Shown: one piece after another, positions 26,230 to 34,186 of the stretch | Numbering within the stretch: position 1 is the stretch's first letter | Layout: the number at the start of each line of letters is the position of its first letter | Source: ENR-C20 sp942493145 | GTDB lineage: Bacteria > Bacillota > Clostridia > Acetivibrionales > DTU013 | Assembly: GCA_942493145.1 (NCBI GenBank) | Contig: OW818679.1 | Coordinates: 1,922,001-1,986,000 of the forward strand | Length of the DNA: 64,000 nucleotides | Direction: 5' to 3' | Translations under genes and position numbers: made by a program | The notes under the pieces: generated by a model | Told to the model about the DNA's origin: nothing | The model's input: only the letters and a program-made list of their open reading frames with translations | The model's database searches: none

Positions 26230-27030
26230 ATGATTGATAATCATGTACATAGCAGTTTTTCAGCAGATAGCGATACAGATGCTGAGATAGTATGTAATAA
26301 AGCTGCTGCTTTCGGCCTTGATGGAGTTGTATTTACGGACCACCTTGATTATGATTATCCTGATGAAGACATATTTTATATAGATTTCGATAAATACTCT
26401 GAATACATGGATGAGCTCAAATCCCGTTACGAAGGAAAACTCAGGATATTCAAGGGAATTGAGGTGGGTATACAGCCCCATGTCTTGAATGAAAGCGCCA
26501 GGGTGGTCAGAAAGTATGACTTCGATTATGTTATCGGGTCTATTCATATAATCGATGGTATCGATCCATACCGAGGTGTCTATTATGAGGGCAAAAACGC
26601 AAGAGAGGCCTATGGTAGATATCTCAGGGAGATACTTTTTATGGTTGATAATTTCGCTGACTTTGATAATGCAGGGCATTTTGAATATATAACCAGGTAC
26701 GCATGTTATGATGACAGGTCATTAAGATACTTCGATCATGCCGATTTGTTGGATGAAATACTCAAAAAGTTGATATACAAAGGTAAGGGCTTTGAAATAA
26801 ACACGGGTTCATTCAGAGATAAACCGGGAATCACAACCATAGAGTTCGATTCACAGCTGCTGAAAAGATATTTGGAGCTTGGAGGCGAAATAATCAGTCT
26901 TGGCTCAGATGCCCACCAATTGGAATACCTGGGTTATAAATTCGGCTATTTTACTGAACTATTGAAACAGAATGGTTTCAAGTATCTAACGCATTTTGAG
27001 AAAAGAAAACCTGTTTTTGAGAAAATTTGA
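26230..27030 (+). CDS. PHP-domain histidinol-phosphatase-like protein (HisK type)
   Basis: 266 residues. PHP metal-binding motifs are 'IDNHVHSSFSADS', 'VVFTDHLDYDYPDED', 'GIEVGIQPH', 'VIGSIHII', 'NAGHFEYITRY' and 'SLGSDAHQ'. The HisJ/HisK family converts histidinol phosphate to histidinol, and the Asp-rich loop 'DHLDYDYPDED' suits this family. No other his genes are adjacent, so the substrate is inferred. It ends 4 bases from the mnmA stop. Confidence 0.8.
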   Translation: MIDNHVHSSFSADSDTDAEIVCNKAAAFGLDGVVFTDHLDYDYPDEDIFYIDFDKYSEYMDELKSRYEGKLRIFKGIEVGIQPHVLNESARVVRKYDFDYVIGSIHIIDGIDPYRGVYYEGKNAREAYGRYLREILFMVDNFADFDNAGHFEYITRYACYDDRSLRYFDHADLLDEILKKLIYKGKGFEINTGSFRDKPGITTIEFDSQLLKRYLELGGEIISLGSDAHQLEYLGYKFGYFTELLKQNGFKYLTHFEKRKPVFEKI

Positions 27031-27034
27031 ATAC

Positions 27035-28120
27035 TTATATCGCCCTTTCGATGATACCTCCACCAAGTACATTTTCACCTTTATAAAACACCACCGACTG
27101 ACCTGGAGTTACAGCTCTCTGTGGCGTTTCGAAAACGACCTTTATTCTTTCAGAGTCGATTGGTGAAATGACAGCCCTGGCTTCTCTGGCGGAATATCGG
27201 ATTTTTGCCGTTACTTCAAGTGGAGCTTCGAGCCTTTCAATTGCTATCATGTTTATGTCGGAGGAAATCAGACCTTCTGAAAATACTTCCCTGTCATCGC
27301 CCAGCACCACTGTATTGGATTCAGCATCCAGTGCAACGACGTACATTGGTTTGCCGAAAGTAATGCCGAGGCCTTTTCTCTGTCCGACGGTATAATTCAC
27401 AATACCTGAATGAGTTCCCAATATATTACCGCGGGTATCCTTGAATTTACCCGGGATGGACTTGTGATCGCTGTTTTCATGTATGAACCTGCTGTAGTTG
27501 TTATCCTCAACAAAGCAAATCTCCTGACTGTCGGGCTTTGATGCAACAGAAAGGTCAAGGGTTGAAGCGAGGCTTCTGATATGGTCTTTGGTATAGTCGC
27601 CAACAGGCATTAAAACCCTGGAAAGTTGGTCCTGAGTAAGTGTATAAAGTGCATATGTCTGATCCTTGGCATCAGTTGCGGATTTTTTCAAAAGGAATCT
27701 TTGGCGGTCAGCGTCATAAACAATCCGTGCGTAATGTCCGGTTGCAATATAATCCATTCCCATAGAAACAGCCTTCTGAAGCATGGCTTCAAATTTTACG
27801 AAACGGTTGCAGGCGATACACGGATTCGGGGTCCTGCCTTTCCTGTATTCATCGATAAAATAATCGATGACACTGGATTTGAAGATATCCTTGAAATTCA
27901 ATACATAATATGGAATACCAAGGCTGTCTGCTACTCTTCTGGCGTCATCTACCGCTGAAAGAGAGCAGCACCCTCCCTCATTTTTCTGTCTTTCTTCATC
28001 CATATCGGGCCAGATCTGCAGGGTCACACCCACAACATCATAACCTTTTTCCAATAAAAGAGCGGCGGCTACTGAACTGTCAACCCCACCGCTCATTCCA
28101 AGCATCACTTTTTGTTTCAT
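27035..28120 (-). CDS. mnmA: tRNA 2-thiouridylase MnmA
   Basis: 361 residues. The PP-loop is 'GMSGGVDSSVAA' at the N-terminus. Catalytic cysteines lie in 'NPCIACNRFVKF' and 'SQEICFVEDN'; 'ATGHYARI' and 'GQRKGLGI' are also diagnostic. MnmA makes the 2-thio group at U34 of Lys, Glu and Gln tRNAs, using sulfur from a desulfurase, here most likely the upstream nifS. It is last in the iscR-nifS-nifU-mnmA run; a GAGGAA in the terminal repeat copy serves as its ribosome binding site. Confidence 0.96.
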   Translation of the reverse strand: MKQKVMLGMSGGVDSSVAAALLLEKGYDVVGVTLQIWPDMDEERQKNEGGCCSLSAVDDARRVADSLGIPYYVLNFKDIFKSSVIDYFIDEYRKGRTPNPCIACNRFVKFEAMLQKAVSMGMDYIATGHYARIVYDADRQRFLLKKSATDAKDQTYALYTLTQDQLSRVLMPVGDYTKDHIRSLASTLDLSVASKPDSQEICFVEDNNYSRFIHENSDHKSIPGKFKDTRGNILGTHSGIVNYTVGQRKGLGITFGKPMYVVALDAESNTVVLGDDREVFSEGLISSDINMIAIERLEAPLEVTAKIRYSAREARAVISPIDSERIKVVFETPQRAVTPGQSVVFYKGENVLGGGIIERAI

Positions 28121-28130
28121 TTGATGAGTC

Positions 28131-28228
28131 TGTTCCTCTACTTCCTATACTTTATATGCCTGTTTCTCTTTTTCTTATGCTATATATTCCTGTTCCTCTT
28201 TTTCTTATGCTTTATATTCCTATTCCTC
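28131..28228. repeat. 30-bp tandem repeats between nifU and mnmA
   Basis: Three units of exactly 30 bases (28139-28168, 28169-28198, 28199-28228) and an 8-base partial copy next to mnmA. Read leftward each begins GAGGAA or GAGAAA. The first unit includes the nifU stop codon and the last gives the mnmA Shine-Dalgarno. Confidence 0.92.
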
Positions 28229-28669
28229 TTCTTCCTCTTCGATGTGGTGGATGTCATCACATCGTCTGCCGCAGCCCTTACAGTCGTCATTATCCTCTAT
28301 GAGGCCATTCCTGATTTTGTAGTCTTCTATTGCAGACCTGATAGCCTCTTCAGCAAGATTTGAACAGTGCATCTTGGCTGGAGGCAGTCCGTCCAATGCC
28401 TCTGCGACAGCCTGGTTTGTGATTTCAAGGGCTTCCTCCACCGTCTTACCTTTAACAAGTTCTGTGGCCATACTGCTGGTTGCAACTGCCGCACCACAGC
28501 CGAAGGTCTTGAATTTTGCATCGATGATTATGTTATCCTCTATTTTAAGATACATTTTCATAATATCCCCACACTTGGGATTCCCGACCTGACCTACTCC
28601 GTTTGCTTCTTCTATCTCCCCTACATTTCTGGGATTCATGAAATGATCCATTACCTTTTCACTATACAT
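28220..28669 (-). CDS. nifU: NifU/IscU-type Fe-S cluster scaffold
   Basis: 149 residues. The IscU fold spans about 1-125, with cluster ligands Cys33 ('GNPKCGD'), Cys58 ('TFGCGAA') and Cys102 ('MHCSNLAEEAI'). The C-terminus adds a Cys-rich 'DDCKGCGRRCDD' and a run of Glu residues, which is unusual for IscU. It assembles Fe-S clusters with sulfur from NifS, its upstream neighbour. Confidence 0.93.
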   Translation of the reverse strand: MYSEKVMDHFMNPRNVGEIEEANGVGQVGNPKCGDIMKMYLKIEDNIIIDAKFKTFGCGAAVATSSMATELVKGKTVEEALEITNQAVAEALDGLPPAKMHCSNLAEEAIRSAIEDYKIRNGLIEDNDDCKGCGRRCDDIHHIEEEEEE

Positions 28670-28752
28670 TGATATACCTTCTTTCTATATGTTCATTTTT
28701 CGTGGTTTAACACATTGGCTTTTATATGTGCTTCATTCGTTTTTTATTAATT

Positions 28753-29934
28753 TCAGGAATTTTTGAGATGATCCTCATAAAGCGGTGACATCTCACGGAG
28801 CCTCTGTACGATAGGTGGCAATATTTCCATCAGTTTATCCACATCTGCCATGGTATTGTCATCACCGAAGGTCAACCTGAGCGACCCGTGCGCAATTTCG
28901 TGTGGAAGCCCGATTGCCAGCAGAACATGGGACGGATCGAGTGATCCTGATGTACAGGCTGATCCGCTTGAACCAGCAACACCTTTCATGTCGAGCATCA
29001 GCAGCAGTGATTCACCTTCTATGAACTGGAAGGAAAAGTTCACATTCCCGGGAAGTCTTTTATAACGGTCACCGTTAAGCTTAACAAATGGGATTTTATT
29101 CTGTATTTCAGCTATTGTTCTTTCTCTCATTTCAGTCAGCTTTGAGTTGTATTGATCCAAATTTTCATTGGCCAGCTCGATTGCCTTGCCCAGACCTACA
29201 ATTGCAGGTACGTTTTCAGTACTTGCCCTCCGCCCTCTTTCCTGATGACCGCCATGCATTACAGATGTGATGCGGACACCTTTTTTGACGTAAAGGACTC
29301 CAATTCCTTTGGGACCATAAAATTTATGGCCGGAAAGGGACAGCAGATCTATATTCATTTCGTTGACATTTATACGGATGTTGCCTACAGCCTGGACTGC
29401 ATCGGTGTGGAAGAAGACCTTGCTGTCACGTGCTACCTGTCCTATTTCTGAAATGGGTTGTATAGTCCCTATTTCGTTGTTGGCGAACATGACAGATATT
29501 AGTATGGTTGATTCCTTTATTGCATTCTTTACCTGTTCGGCGGTTATGAGGCCATTTTCGTCAACAGGAAGGTATGTCACTTCATAACCATCACTTTCAA
29601 GGTATTTGCAGGTTTGCATAACAGCTGGGTGTTCAATTGCTGTGGTAATTATGTGGTTACCTTTCTTGCGGTTGGCGTATGCCACACCCTTGATGGCCCA
29701 ATTATCTGCTTCTGTTCCCGACCCGGTGAAATATATCTCCTTGGCTTGGGCGCCAAGAGCTATAGCAACCTGATCCCTGGCCTCTTCCACAGCACGTTTG
29801 CTATCACGTCCAAGTGAATATATTGAGGAAGCGTTTCCGAATTTTTGCCCGAAATATGGCAGCATGGCTTCCAGAACTTCCGGTTTTACATAAGTTGTAG
29901 CTGCATGATCAAGATACATAAGTTCGTCTGTCAT
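28753..29934 (-). CDS. nifS: Cysteine desulfurase NifS/IscS
   Basis: 393 residues, class V PLP fold. 'YLDHAATTYVKPEVLEAM', 'GSGTEADNWAIKG', the PLP lysine in 'LSLSGHKFYGPKG', 'STENVPAIVG' and the catalytic cysteine in 'GSSGSACTSGSLDPSHVL' are present. It removes sulfur from cysteine for NifU and MnmA. A second desulfurase occurs at 42239. Confidence 0.95.
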   Translation of the reverse strand: MTDELMYLDHAATTYVKPEVLEAMLPYFGQKFGNASSIYSLGRDSKRAVEEARDQVAIALGAQAKEIYFTGSGTEADNWAIKGVAYANRKKGNHIITTAIEHPAVMQTCKYLESDGYEVTYLPVDENGLITAEQVKNAIKESTILISVMFANNEIGTIQPISEIGQVARDSKVFFHTDAVQAVGNIRINVNEMNIDLLSLSGHKFYGPKGIGVLYVKKGVRITSVMHGGHQERGRRASTENVPAIVGLGKAIELANENLDQYNSKLTEMRERTIAEIQNKIPFVKLNGDRYKRLPGNVNFSFQFIEGESLLLMLDMKGVAGSSGSACTSGSLDPSHVLLAIGLPHEIAHGSLRLTFGDDNTMADVDKLMEILPPIVQRLREMSPLYEDHLKNS

Positions 29935-30018
29935 AAGCTTTTGCTCCTTTATAGTTTCATTTGCTCTTTATTGTTTTCCCAATTATGTCCTTTTTAAACG
30001 TATCAAAATGCCGCTTTA

Positions 30019-30090
30019 TTTAATGCTCAATTTAATGCTCAATTAAATACTCAATTAAATGCTCAATTAAATACTCAATTAAATACTGAA
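30019..30090. repeat. 12-bp tandem repeats over the iscR stop codon
   Basis: Six contiguous 12-base units. Read leftward they are variants of TTGAGTATTTAA, so each copy repeats the end of the regulator gene with its TAA stop in frame. The gene stops in the first unit; five copies follow as non-coding DNA before nifS. Confidence 0.92.
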
Positions 30091-30528
30091 CATTTGGTCG
30101 TCCTTTGTCTGATTCTTTTTATACTCATCCACGAGAAAGCCCAGAGATGTGGAGTCAACCACGTTGTTGATACTGTCCCTTATTCTTTCCCATAATGTCC
30201 TTGTTACGCAAAATTCATATCTGCTGCAGTTTGAATGTGAATCCGCGTCTACACAGTCAACAGGCGACAAAGAGCCTTCAAGCGCTCGAAGGATGTCCCC
30301 GACGGATATGTTATACATGTCGGTTGCAAGCATATAACCACCCTGTGCACCCCTTACGCTTGTAACAAGGTTAGCCTTCTTCAATGATGAAAAAAGCTGT
30401 TCAAGATAGTTTTCCGACAGTTCCTGTCGCTCTGCGATGCTTTTCAGCGCAACATGTCCATCGGAACTGTGTGTTGCAAGATCCAGCATTGCCATCAGAC
30501 CATATCTGCCTTTTGTTGATAATTTCAT
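30079..30528 (-). CDS. iscR: Rrf2-family regulator, IscR-like
   Basis: 149 residues. The N-terminal winged helix starts 'MKLSTKGRYGLMAMLDLA' with 'ALKSIAERQELSENYLEQLF' and the wing 'VRGAQGGYMLA'. Three cysteines, Cys92, Cys101 and Cys107 ('DCVDADSHSNC' and 'RYEFC'), are placed like the [2Fe-2S] ligands of IscR but with wider first spacing (x8 instead of x5). It likely senses Fe-S status and represses its own operon. GGAGG lies 8 bases before ATG 30528. Confidence 0.88.
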   Translation of the reverse strand: MKLSTKGRYGLMAMLDLATHSSDGHVALKSIAERQELSENYLEQLFSSLKKANLVTSVRGAQGGYMLATDMYNISVGDILRALEGSLSPVDCVDADSHSNCSRYEFCVTRTLWERIRDSINNVVDSTSLGFLVDEYKKNQTKDDQMFSI

Positions 30529-30564
30529 AATGATTGCCTCCAAATAAACAACGATTAAATCCGA

Positions 30565-30593
30565 GTTAATCACTAGGATATAATAAGATTAAC
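30565..30593. promoter_or_regulatory. Operator-like inverted repeat of the isc operon
   Basis: GTTAATC (30565-30571) and GATTAAC (30587-30593) are perfect complements around 15 bases. The repeat overlaps the -10 of the iscR promoter, a fitting place for autorepression by the Rrf2 protein. Confidence 0.55.
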
Positions 30594-30614
30594 ACCACAA
30601 GAATTAAATGTCAA
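30586..30614 (-). promoter_or_regulatory. Promoter of iscR-nifS-nifU-mnmA
   Basis: On the minus strand TTGACA (30609-30614) and TAATCT (30586-30591) are 17 bases apart, about 58 bases before the iscR start. Confidence 0.65.
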
Positions 30615-30650
30615 TAATTATTTCATAGTAATTTACACGGAATTAAAAAA

Positions 30651-30806
30651 TTATTTCTGAGACTTTTTCATCGTTAAAAGAAATGCGACAACGATTACTA
30701 TATATATACCTATGCTCAATTGCCACATCCACTGTATCACAAAAATATTCACAAGTAGTAGTACGAACATAACAATCAATATCCATGCGAAAACTCTTTT
30801 TTTCAT
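30651..30806 (-). CDS. 51-residue small membrane protein
   Basis: The frame starts MKKRVFAWILIVMFVLLLVN and contains two closely spaced hydrophobic helices (about 6-27 and 31-45) with basic ends, ending MKKSQK. A GGAGG lies a few bases before ATG 30806, an excellent site. It follows rarA by 25 bases on the same strand, so it is probably cotranscribed. I recognise no family; a hairpin of two helices in the membrane is predicted. Confidence 0.7.
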   Translation of the reverse strand: MKKRVFAWILIVMFVLLLVNIFVIQWMWQLSIGIYIVIVVAFLLTMKKSQK

Positions 30807-30831
30807 TTTTATCCTCCAGATTCTATTATTT

Positions 30832-32166
30832 CTATTCCCTGCTGCGGTATTTCTCCAGCCAATCCTTTATCTTAAGCTCATAGCCGTTGGAAGACGGCTG
30901 ATAATATTGGGTTCCCAACATCTCCTTGGGAAGGAAATCCTGTTTCACAATATTTCCAGGATAATCATGGGCATATTTATAACCTGCACCATACCCGAGT
31001 TCGGCCATACCTTTTGCGGGGGCATTCCTCAAATGCATGGGCACATCACCTGTCGGCCCTGATTCGATATCATGAAGGGCTTTGTTAAGAGCTGCATAGC
31101 ATGAATTGGATTTTGGGCTGGTTGCCACCATAACTGCTGCATGTGCCAGCAAAATTCTGGCTTCGGGCATACCAATCATTTTTATTGCTTCTGCAGCCGC
31201 TACAGCGACCTGCAGTGCGGTTGGATTGGCCATACCAACATCTTCGGAAGCGCAGATTATAATTCTTCTGGAAAGGAACTCCGCGGTTTCACCGGCATAA
31301 AGGGCTCTGGCCAGATAAAATACGGCTGCATCCGGATCACTTCCACGCATGGACTTAATAAATGCGCTGATGTTATCATAATGAGCATCTCCGGACTTGT
31401 CATATGTGATGGACTTTTTTTGAATGCATTCCTCTATTACAGGCAAATCAATATGTATGTGGCCTTCCGCATCAAGCTCGGAAGTTATTGCGGCAAGTTC
31501 CAGTCCATTAAGTGCTATCCTTGCATCGCCATTGGAAACTGAAGCGAGGTATTTAATCGCATTTTCCTCAACTGAGATACTGTAATTTCCGAGGCCTCTG
31601 TCTTTGTCGGTCAGGGCGGATTTTAAAATTTCGATTATTTGCTCCGGAGTCAGTGGCTTGAGCATAAAGACGGAAGACCTCGAAATGAGGGCTTTGTTGA
31701 CCTCGAAATAAGGATTCTCGGTTGTAGCACCAATCATGACAATGGTACCGTTCTCGACGAAAGGCAGTAGTGCATCCTGCTGGGCTTTGTTGAACCTATG
31801 TATTTCATCGATGAAAAGTACGGTTTTGCCTGCAGGATTCAGCATGGGGTTCTGCGTATCGGCGATTATCCTCTTAATATCGGCAACACCTGCAATTACA
31901 GCATTGAGCTTTTCAAAACTGGATTTCGTCGTTGCGGCGATAATTCGTGCAAGTGAAGTCTTACCTGTTCCAGGAGGTCCATAAAGAATAATTGAGCTTA
32001 TCCTGTCGGCTTTGATCATCCTGTAAAGAAGCTTTCCCTTACCGGTGATATGCTCCTGACCCTGGAATTCTTCAATGGTCTGTGGACTCATCCTGTATGC
32101 AAGCGGTTCTTTTCTCAATATTACTGCTTCAGTTTTTAATGATACAGCTTCCTTGCGTTCAGCCAT
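30832..32166 (-). CDS. rarA: Replication-associated recombination protein RarA/MgsA
   Basis: 444 residues. AAA+ core with Walker A 'YGPPGTGKTSLA', Walker B 'VLFIDEIHRF' and sensor 1 'GATTENPYFEV', followed by the MgsA lid and C-terminal domain with 'GSDPDAAVFYLARALYAGE' and 'ASEDVGMANPTAL'. RarA acts at stalled forks with SSB. The GGAGG site is 9 bases before ATG 32166; longer in-frame starts run back into the previous gene's stop region. Confidence 0.93.
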   Translation of the reverse strand: MAERKEAVSLKTEAVILRKEPLAYRMSPQTIEEFQGQEHITGKGKLLYRMIKADRISSIILYGPPGTGKTSLARIIAATTKSSFEKLNAVIAGVADIKRIIADTQNPMLNPAGKTVLFIDEIHRFNKAQQDALLPFVENGTIVMIGATTENPYFEVNKALISRSSVFMLKPLTPEQIIEILKSALTDKDRGLGNYSISVEENAIKYLASVSNGDARIALNGLELAAITSELDAEGHIHIDLPVIEECIQKKSITYDKSGDAHYDNISAFIKSMRGSDPDAAVFYLARALYAGETAEFLSRRIIICASEDVGMANPTALQVAVAAAEAIKMIGMPEARILLAHAAVMVATSPKSNSCYAALNKALHDIESGPTGDVPMHLRNAPAKGMAELGYGAGYKYAHDYPGNIVKQDFLPKEMLGTQYYQPSSNGYELKIKDWLEKYRSRE

Positions 32167-32185
32167 ATATCCCATATCCTCCATG

Positions 32186-34177
32186 TCATTCGGTTGCTTC
32201 GACCAGCGTGAATGAATTCCAAATTTCATCAATCAACTTATCATTGGATGTTGTCGAAGTGAGATCTGGAATTGTTTTCATAAAGCAATACGAAAACTTT
32301 TGATTCTGAAGGATATAAAAAGTGAGATTGGAGTAATTCTCAGTCTCCTCATCCTCTATCCTGTATTCATATACTTTGATGGTAGTTCCTTTTTCATGTA
32401 TATCATAAGTCTTAACAGGATCCAGATTCATATTGAGCATTATCCTCATTGAATAGAATTTTTCCATATCGCTCTCACCGAAGATTTCCGTACTCCTCTG
32501 GACGGCCTCTACCATAACGACAGAGCCGGTGGGAGAATCGTAAAAGGTTTCAGTGCTCTGGTCAAAGCTTGTGTTCCTGTGCCAGTTGCCAGGGCATTCC
32601 AAACTCCATCCCCAACTCTTGTTGGTGTATGATGATATGTATGTATCTTCGTCCAATATATTTTTATCAAGATTGAAAGAATATTTGTTCCAATCGGCAA
32701 TAATGGTTTCTGTTTCGTTGGAGGTTGGCTTGAAAGTATCAAGCATCTCAGTGAAAGATCCTCTCTTTTCTTCAAAGTGATCACTTTCAGTTTTGTAGGT
32801 TATGTCATATACCAAACCATTATATATAATGATTCTTTCTTCGTAAGAATATTTATTTGTACCTTTGGTAATGTCATACCTCATAGTATAGGCATCATAA
32901 TCCCCGACCTTTGATGTTCCTGATTCCAATAGCGAGAAAAGTTCCGGATCGAACTTGTTCAGATATTTTTCTTCCAGTTTTTCTCCATATGAAACCGCAT
33001 CGGTCTCCTCCTCTGCCGAAGAGAATTCTATGGTGATATTTTCTTTAATGCCGGTTCCCAAGACAGTCTCATATGAACCGTTTGAAAGGTTCTGAAGCAC
33101 ATCCCAGTCGGGAAGGACATTCATTTTCCAGGTAAAATACTTTTTGCTCGTAGTGTCTGAATATATATAGTTGTCATATTCAGCAAGGCCGCCGGATACT
33201 TTCGATAAATCGGTGGTATCGTCACTGTTGCCCTTGAAATTACTTCTAAAGGAATCCATGATATCACTTATGATGGAATCATCCTTGAGCAATGATGGAT
33301 CCGATTCGATATATGATGTAATAGTGACTTTTATGAAATATGTGCCCACGTCGAAAACCCTGCTGTATACAGCCTCATCATATGAGTCGGTATACAGAAA
33401 CTCCATGAACGGGATTGATGCATTTTTGTATATGGAATTGGATATAAGTTCTCCGCTGAGTTCATTATATGGGTCACTGACGATTGCGGCGTAATACTCG
33501 TCAAAGGTTTGTTCATTTGGATTTACTGCAGTTATCTCTATCCCAATATTGTGATGTTCGTTTTCGAGATATACATATTTCGAATTATAGGTTTGGGAGA
33601 ATATTCTGGAGCCCTTTGGAATTTCAATGCTCCAGCCGAACCAGCTGTTTCCCACCCTTGGCATTGTGACGCTTCCTGTAAGGAATGAAAGGTCTGAAAG
33701 GGCCCCGTCGTTATTCAAGGTTATTGAGACGCCGTCTTTGTCTGAAGCGACTTTTATATAGGCGGAAAAACATTTTTCCATCATGTCAAGAGGAACCATA
33801 ACAATGCCGTTTTTGGAAACCGGAACAGCATTAAGCAGCTTTTCCTCCTGGTTGACATATATGGTGCTTTTGCCCATCTCAAGGTCAACTGATACATTCC
33901 GGAAATAAACGCTGATCTTTCCGGAACCCAACCAGTTTACTTCTGCGCCCATGGCTTCAAGAACAGTCCGGAGGGGCATATAAAGAAGGCCACCGGATAT
34001 GTAAGGTTTCTCAGACAGGACAGGAACACCATTGACATGTATTGCACTGCTTCCAGAGGTTATCCGTATGACTGAACTGCTGTCCTCATCACTGGAATAA
34101 GCCAGTGCATTTATCGGAATCAGGCAGATGCAGAGTATGAAAGCTAAAATTACAGGCATATTAAAAAACTTCTTCAT
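32186..34177 (-). CDS. Secreted stalk-domain protein
   Basis: 663 residues with a signal peptide (hydrophobic 8-26, 'NALAYSS'). Next comes a copper amine oxidase N-terminal-like 'stalk' domain (about 45-155) with 'PYISGGLLYMPLRTVLEAMG' and 'GIVMVPLDMMEKCF'. The rest holds repeated units that begin like 'WFGWSIEIPKGS', 'YFTWKMNVLPDWD' and 'SWGWSLECPGNW', each ending with a predicted alpha/beta PsbP-like segment. No catalytic residues are evident. It lies between the stalk-domain HtrA gene and rarA with short gaps, suggesting one transcript. Confidence 0.75.
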   Translation of the reverse strand: MKKFFNMPVILAFILCICLIPINALAYSSDEDSSSVIRITSGSSAIHVNGVPVLSEKPYISGGLLYMPLRTVLEAMGAEVNWLGSGKISVYFRNVSVDLEMGKSTIYVNQEEKLLNAVPVSKNGIVMVPLDMMEKCFSAYIKVASDKDGVSITLNNDGALSDLSFLTGSVTMPRVGNSWFGWSIEIPKGSRIFSQTYNSKYVYLENEHHNIGIEITAVNPNEQTFDEYYAAIVSDPYNELSGELISNSIYKNASIPFMEFLYTDSYDEAVYSRVFDVGTYFIKVTITSYIESDPSLLKDDSIISDIMDSFRSNFKGNSDDTTDLSKVSGGLAEYDNYIYSDTTSKKYFTWKMNVLPDWDVLQNLSNGSYETVLGTGIKENITIEFSSAEEETDAVSYGEKLEEKYLNKFDPELFSLLESGTSKVGDYDAYTMRYDITKGTNKYSYEERIIIYNGLVYDITYKTESDHFEEKRGSFTEMLDTFKPTSNETETIIADWNKYSFNLDKNILDEDTYISSYTNKSWGWSLECPGNWHRNTSFDQSTETFYDSPTGSVVMVEAVQRSTEIFGESDMEKFYSMRIMLNMNLDPVKTYDIHEKGTTIKVYEYRIEDEETENYSNLTFYILQNQKFSYCFMKTIPDLTSTTSNDKLIDEIWNSFTLVEATE

Positions 34178-34186
34178 AATGTCCTC

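Noticed and set aside
32186..34177. Copper amine oxidase
   Set aside because: Only the small N-terminal-like stalk domain is present; there is no oxidase catalytic domain.
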